From: a virus
Virus record (IMG/VR): IMGVR_UViG_3300032334_001950
Span: 1 to 64,000 of that record
Direction: 5' to 3' (one strand)
Length of the DNA stretch: 64,000 nucleotides
Positions 61,500-64,000 of the stretch are shown here, piece after piece. The notes below the pieces were generated by a model. It saw only the letters and a list, made by a program, of their open reading frames with translations. It was not told where the DNA came from and made no database searches. A program made the translations under genes and the position numbers. Within the stretch, counting starts at the first letter, position 1. Every line of letters begins with the position of its first letter.

Positions 61500-64000
61500 A
61501 TGGCTTATTTAGGGAACAATTTGAAAGCGGCTTATTCCGCTTACCTTTTAATTGATAGCATTAGTGCGAGCTTCAACGGTACGGCGACATCATTTGCTCT
61601 TACCGTTAATGGCGTTACTCCTGTCCCCTTTCCCCTTAACGAGCAAAACGTCCTGATCTCTGTTGGTGGCGTCCCACAAAAACCAGATCCAACTGGTGCA
61701 GAAGGATTTAAATTTTCTGGTACCAATATTGTTTTTAGTTCTGCACCAAAAACCGGTGAAGCTTTTTGGGGTGTTGTACTTGCTGGGGCTGATTATGTCA
61801 ATGTTGGTGTTAGCTACCCAAACGGAAGTGCCGCAACCCCTAGCATTACATTTAATACGGCAAAAACAACGGGACTCTACTTGGCGGGTATTTCTACGTT
61901 AGGTTTTGCTACTTCCGGTATTCTTCGGTCCACAATTGATTCAAACGGTAATTTTTCTGTATTATCCGCCGGCTTGGCCACTGCTCCAGCAGTTTCCATT
62001 GGAACAGGGACGACTTATGCCCCAGGCCTCTATTCCCCCGGAACAAATCAACTGGCTATTAGCACTAGCGGTACCGGGCGACTGTATGTAGATGCAAGCG
62101 GCAAAGTTGGGATTGGTACTTCAAGTCCTCAGGCAAAGTTACATATTTCTGATTTAACTGCTAGCGCTATTGAACTGTTGCGACTTCAGGTCAACTTAAC
62201 CAGCCCTTCTGGCAATAAATCAATCACTTGGGCTGACGCTACTGACGTAGTTGGCCGAATCAGCATAGATTACACATCCCCTACCGCAAAGATGCGGTTC
62301 GGTTCTTTATACAACAGTGGCTATCAGACTTCGGATTTGATGACGTTGGACGCGAGCGGCAACCTTGGGTTGGGGGCAACCAGCCCAAGCTCTTACGTCC
62401 AGAACGGCGGATTAGCGGTTTATCGCAATGCCAATAACTCTCAGCCTCATGTATCCTTTGGCAATACCAGCAACTTAGTTAATTCTGCCGAGGTCGTCTC
62501 CATAAACTCGGATACAGCATCTTGCCTTATTACAACGACTTCTTCGACTTGGAATAATTACGGGATACTCAGAACTGCTTCAACAACAATAGCCTCAACC
62601 AACTTCCTAGCGTTTGGCTCAGCCTCAGGGTTTATCTTTGGCACAGGGACTAACCCTTACTCTGAAGTTACTCGCATCGACAGCAGCGGCAACGTTGGGA
62701 TTGGGGTGGTGCCGAGCGCTTGGGTGGCTAACTCAAGAGCCATTCAGATTTTGGCCGCAACGTCTTTATCTCAAACGGCAAACGGATACACTAATCTTTC
62801 GAGTAACGCATACGAATCATCAATAGATACTTACAAATACATTGGGGGTGGGTTTGCATCGCTTTATCAACAACTAGTTGGCCAACACCGCTGGTACACT
62901 GCCCCCTCCGGCACCGCATCCAACACCATCACCTTCACGCAGGCGATGACGTTGGATGCGTCGGGGCGATTAAGCCTGGGCGCTACTAGCACAACCGCTA
63001 ATTTACAAGTTGGAGGTAGCACCGCAGCATCTAAGGTGTTGATTTATGGCGGCGCTGCAGGATCTACTTATCCAGAACTTGTCTTGTACGGGGCTTCCTC
63101 CGATAACAATTGGACAATAAGAGGTGATCACGGTACAGCCCTGTCCATTGCGAAGGGAACGTTTGGAAGTTACGGATCAGCTTTATTGACAATTCTTTCC
63201 GGAGGCAACGTAGGGATTGGCACTTTAAGCCCTGATGCCAACTTAGACGTGGTTCGGGGAAGTAATGGAACTGTTGCCACCTTTGGAATTGAGGGTCTTA
63301 CTATAAATCCAAGGCTACGTATTGACGTTAGTGAAAGCAATAATACAATTACTTTCAATCCCAACTATTCCGGCGCAACGTCTCCTTCGCTTGTTTTTAA
63401 TACACAAGAAATCGAACGCATGCGCATCGACAGCAGCGGCAGGCTCTTAGTTGGTACTACTCTTACTGCGGACTTTGGATCGGTAATTCAAACATCACAA
63501 ACTAGTGGAACCGGAGCATTTGAAGCGTTTCAATATTCAAATTCAACAGCTTATCCTTTCATAACATGTGCAAAATCTCGTGGAGTATCAGTCGGTACAA
63601 ATACTATTGTTCAAAGCGGAGATCCACTTGGGGAGGTTATTTTCCGTGGAGCAGACGGCACTAACTATGTCACAGCCGCTTTAATTACGGCTTATGTAGA
63701 CGGCACTCCTGGCCTTAATGACATGCCAGGCCGCCTAGTGTTCTCCACTACGGCAGATGGTGCAGCTAGTCCAACGGAGCGGATGAGGATTGGTAGTAAC
63801 GGATTCCTAAAAGTAAGCCCTAATGGAACTTACTTTGATGTAACTGGAAATCATCATGAATTATATACATACGGATCCTCTCCTTACCTTCTTTGGGCTA
63901 CCCATGCTGGAACGGGAGGCACTGCAAATGGTATAACTATTAACTATTCGGCAGCCACTCCTCCCAATAATACGAGCAACGAGTTTCTTCGTTGTTTTGA
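61500..64000 (+). CDS. Large tail fibre protein (3' truncated)
   Basis: At least 833 residues, running off the window. Residues 1-110 resemble the 1095 protein (SFNGTATSFALTVNGVTPVP, VLISVGGVPQKPD). Then come repeated segments with ASGKVGIGTSSP, LGLGATSPSS, RIDSSGNVGIG, MTLDASGRLSLGATST, GGNVGIGTLSPD and MRIDSSGRLLVGT, a shaft repeat known from phage fibres and algal-virus proteins. It should reach and bind the host surface. The truncated gene at the left edge may be its end. Confidence 0.78.
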   Translation, partial: MAYLGNNLKAAYSAYLLIDSISASFNGTATSFALTVNGVTPVPFPLNEQNVLISVGGVPQKPDPTGAEGFKFSGTNIVFSSAPKTGEAFWGVVLAGADYVNVGVSYPNGSAATPSITFNTAKTTGLYLAGISTLGFATSGILRSTIDSNGNFSVLSAGLATAPAVSIGTGTTYAPGLYSPGTNQLAISTSGTGRLYVDASGKVGIGTSSPQAKLHISDLTASAIELLRLQVNLTSPSGNKSITWADATDVVGRISIDYTSPTAKMRFGSLYNSGYQTSDLMTLDASGNLGLGATSPSSYVQNGGLAVYRNANNSQPHVSFGNTSNLVNSAEVVSINSDTASCLITTTSSTWNNYGILRTASTTIASTNFLAFGSASGFIFGTGTNPYSEVTRIDSSGNVGIGVVPSAWVANSRAIQILAATSLSQTANGYTNLSSNAYESSIDTYKYIGGGFASLYQQLVGQHRWYTAPSGTASNTITFTQAMTLDASGRLSLGATSTTANLQVGGSTAASKVLIYGGAAGSTYPELVLYGASSDNNWTIRGDHGTALSIAKGTFGSYGSALLTILSGGNVGIGTLSPDANLDVVRGSNGTVATFGIEGLTINPRLRIDVSESNNTITFNPNYSGATSPSLVFNTQEIERMRIDSSGRLLVGTTLTADFGSVIQTSQTSGTGAFEAFQYSNSTAYPFITCAKSRGVSVGTNTIVQSGDPLGEVIFRGADGTNYVTAALITAYVDGTPGLNDMPGRLVFSTTADGAASPTERMRIGSNGFLKVSPNGTYFDVTGNHHELYTYGSSPYLLWATHAGTGGTANGITINYSAATPPNNTSNEFLRCF

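Noticed and set aside
1-64000. Integrase, excisionase or lysogeny repressor
   Set aside because: None recognised; the small HTH proteins lack repressor-type partners and no attachment site is evident.

Overview
The window reads as most of the genome of a lytic, tailed, double-stranded DNA cyanophage. Support for a cyanobacterial host comes from an S-adenosylmethionine decarboxylase (speD) of the kind carried by cyanophages and from many very small proteins of types I associate with picocyanobacterial phages. I see no integrase, excisionase or CI-like repressor, so temperate life is unsupported. I also see no long tape-measure, tail sheath or tail-tube gene. With an A-family DNA polymerase, a primase-helicase and a large portal, this favours a short-tailed (podovirus-like) particle, but that is inference. 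No phage RNA polymerase is visible, which fits the many sigma70-like -10 boxes placed 21-31 bases before start codons.

Layout. Bases 1-2073 (plus strand) hold the end of a tail-fibre gene and small fibre-associated or hypothetical genes. From 2085 to 36225 almost everything is on the minus strand and looks early or middle: primase-helicase, PD-(D/E)XK exonuclease, a DUF5895-like protein, an SSB-like protein, dCMP deaminase, DNA polymerase I, ThyX, lysozyme, and dozens of short, tightly overlapping ORFs. Plus-strand islands break this block: speD (6040), a 442-residue structural-type protein (7330), a structured RNA (9881), putative virion proteins (12069-13744 and 16328-18088, the latter with a HELGH zinc-protease motif), a basic protein (20463), a proline-rich protein (26944) and a 45-residue ORF (30762).

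A non-coding AT-rich strand switch follows (36346-36890), with repeated TTGTAAC/GTTACAA words and a 10-bp inverted repeat. From 36891 to the right edge the genes are late and plus-strand: putative internal virion proteins, a 33-residue-repeat protein, a candidate small terminase, TerL, an AbrB-like protein, portal, an overlapping scaffold candidate, the major capsid gene, connector-type proteins, a lytic transglycosylase, large beta-rich structural proteins and a tail-fibre cluster that runs off at 64000. Both window edges lie in fibre-type coding sequence, which suggests a circular or circularly permuted genome cut inside the fibre region.

Most notable observations: (1) the major capsid gene is split by a group I intron that carries an antisense LAGLIDADG endonuclease gene; (2) an RNA of about 230 nt with its own promoter, six hairpins and a tRNA-like 3' end that lacks a normal anticodon arm; (3) a 560-bp two-frame overlap of portal and scaffold genes; (4) a capsid mRNA leader that begins with a GNRA hairpin and can form mutually exclusive stems; (5) repeated intergenic modules between small genes at 33.9-36 kb; (6) three dispersed GTG-start virion-type genes sharing an AGTAGAAT box. 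Functions are assigned by motif recognition only; no database search was run.
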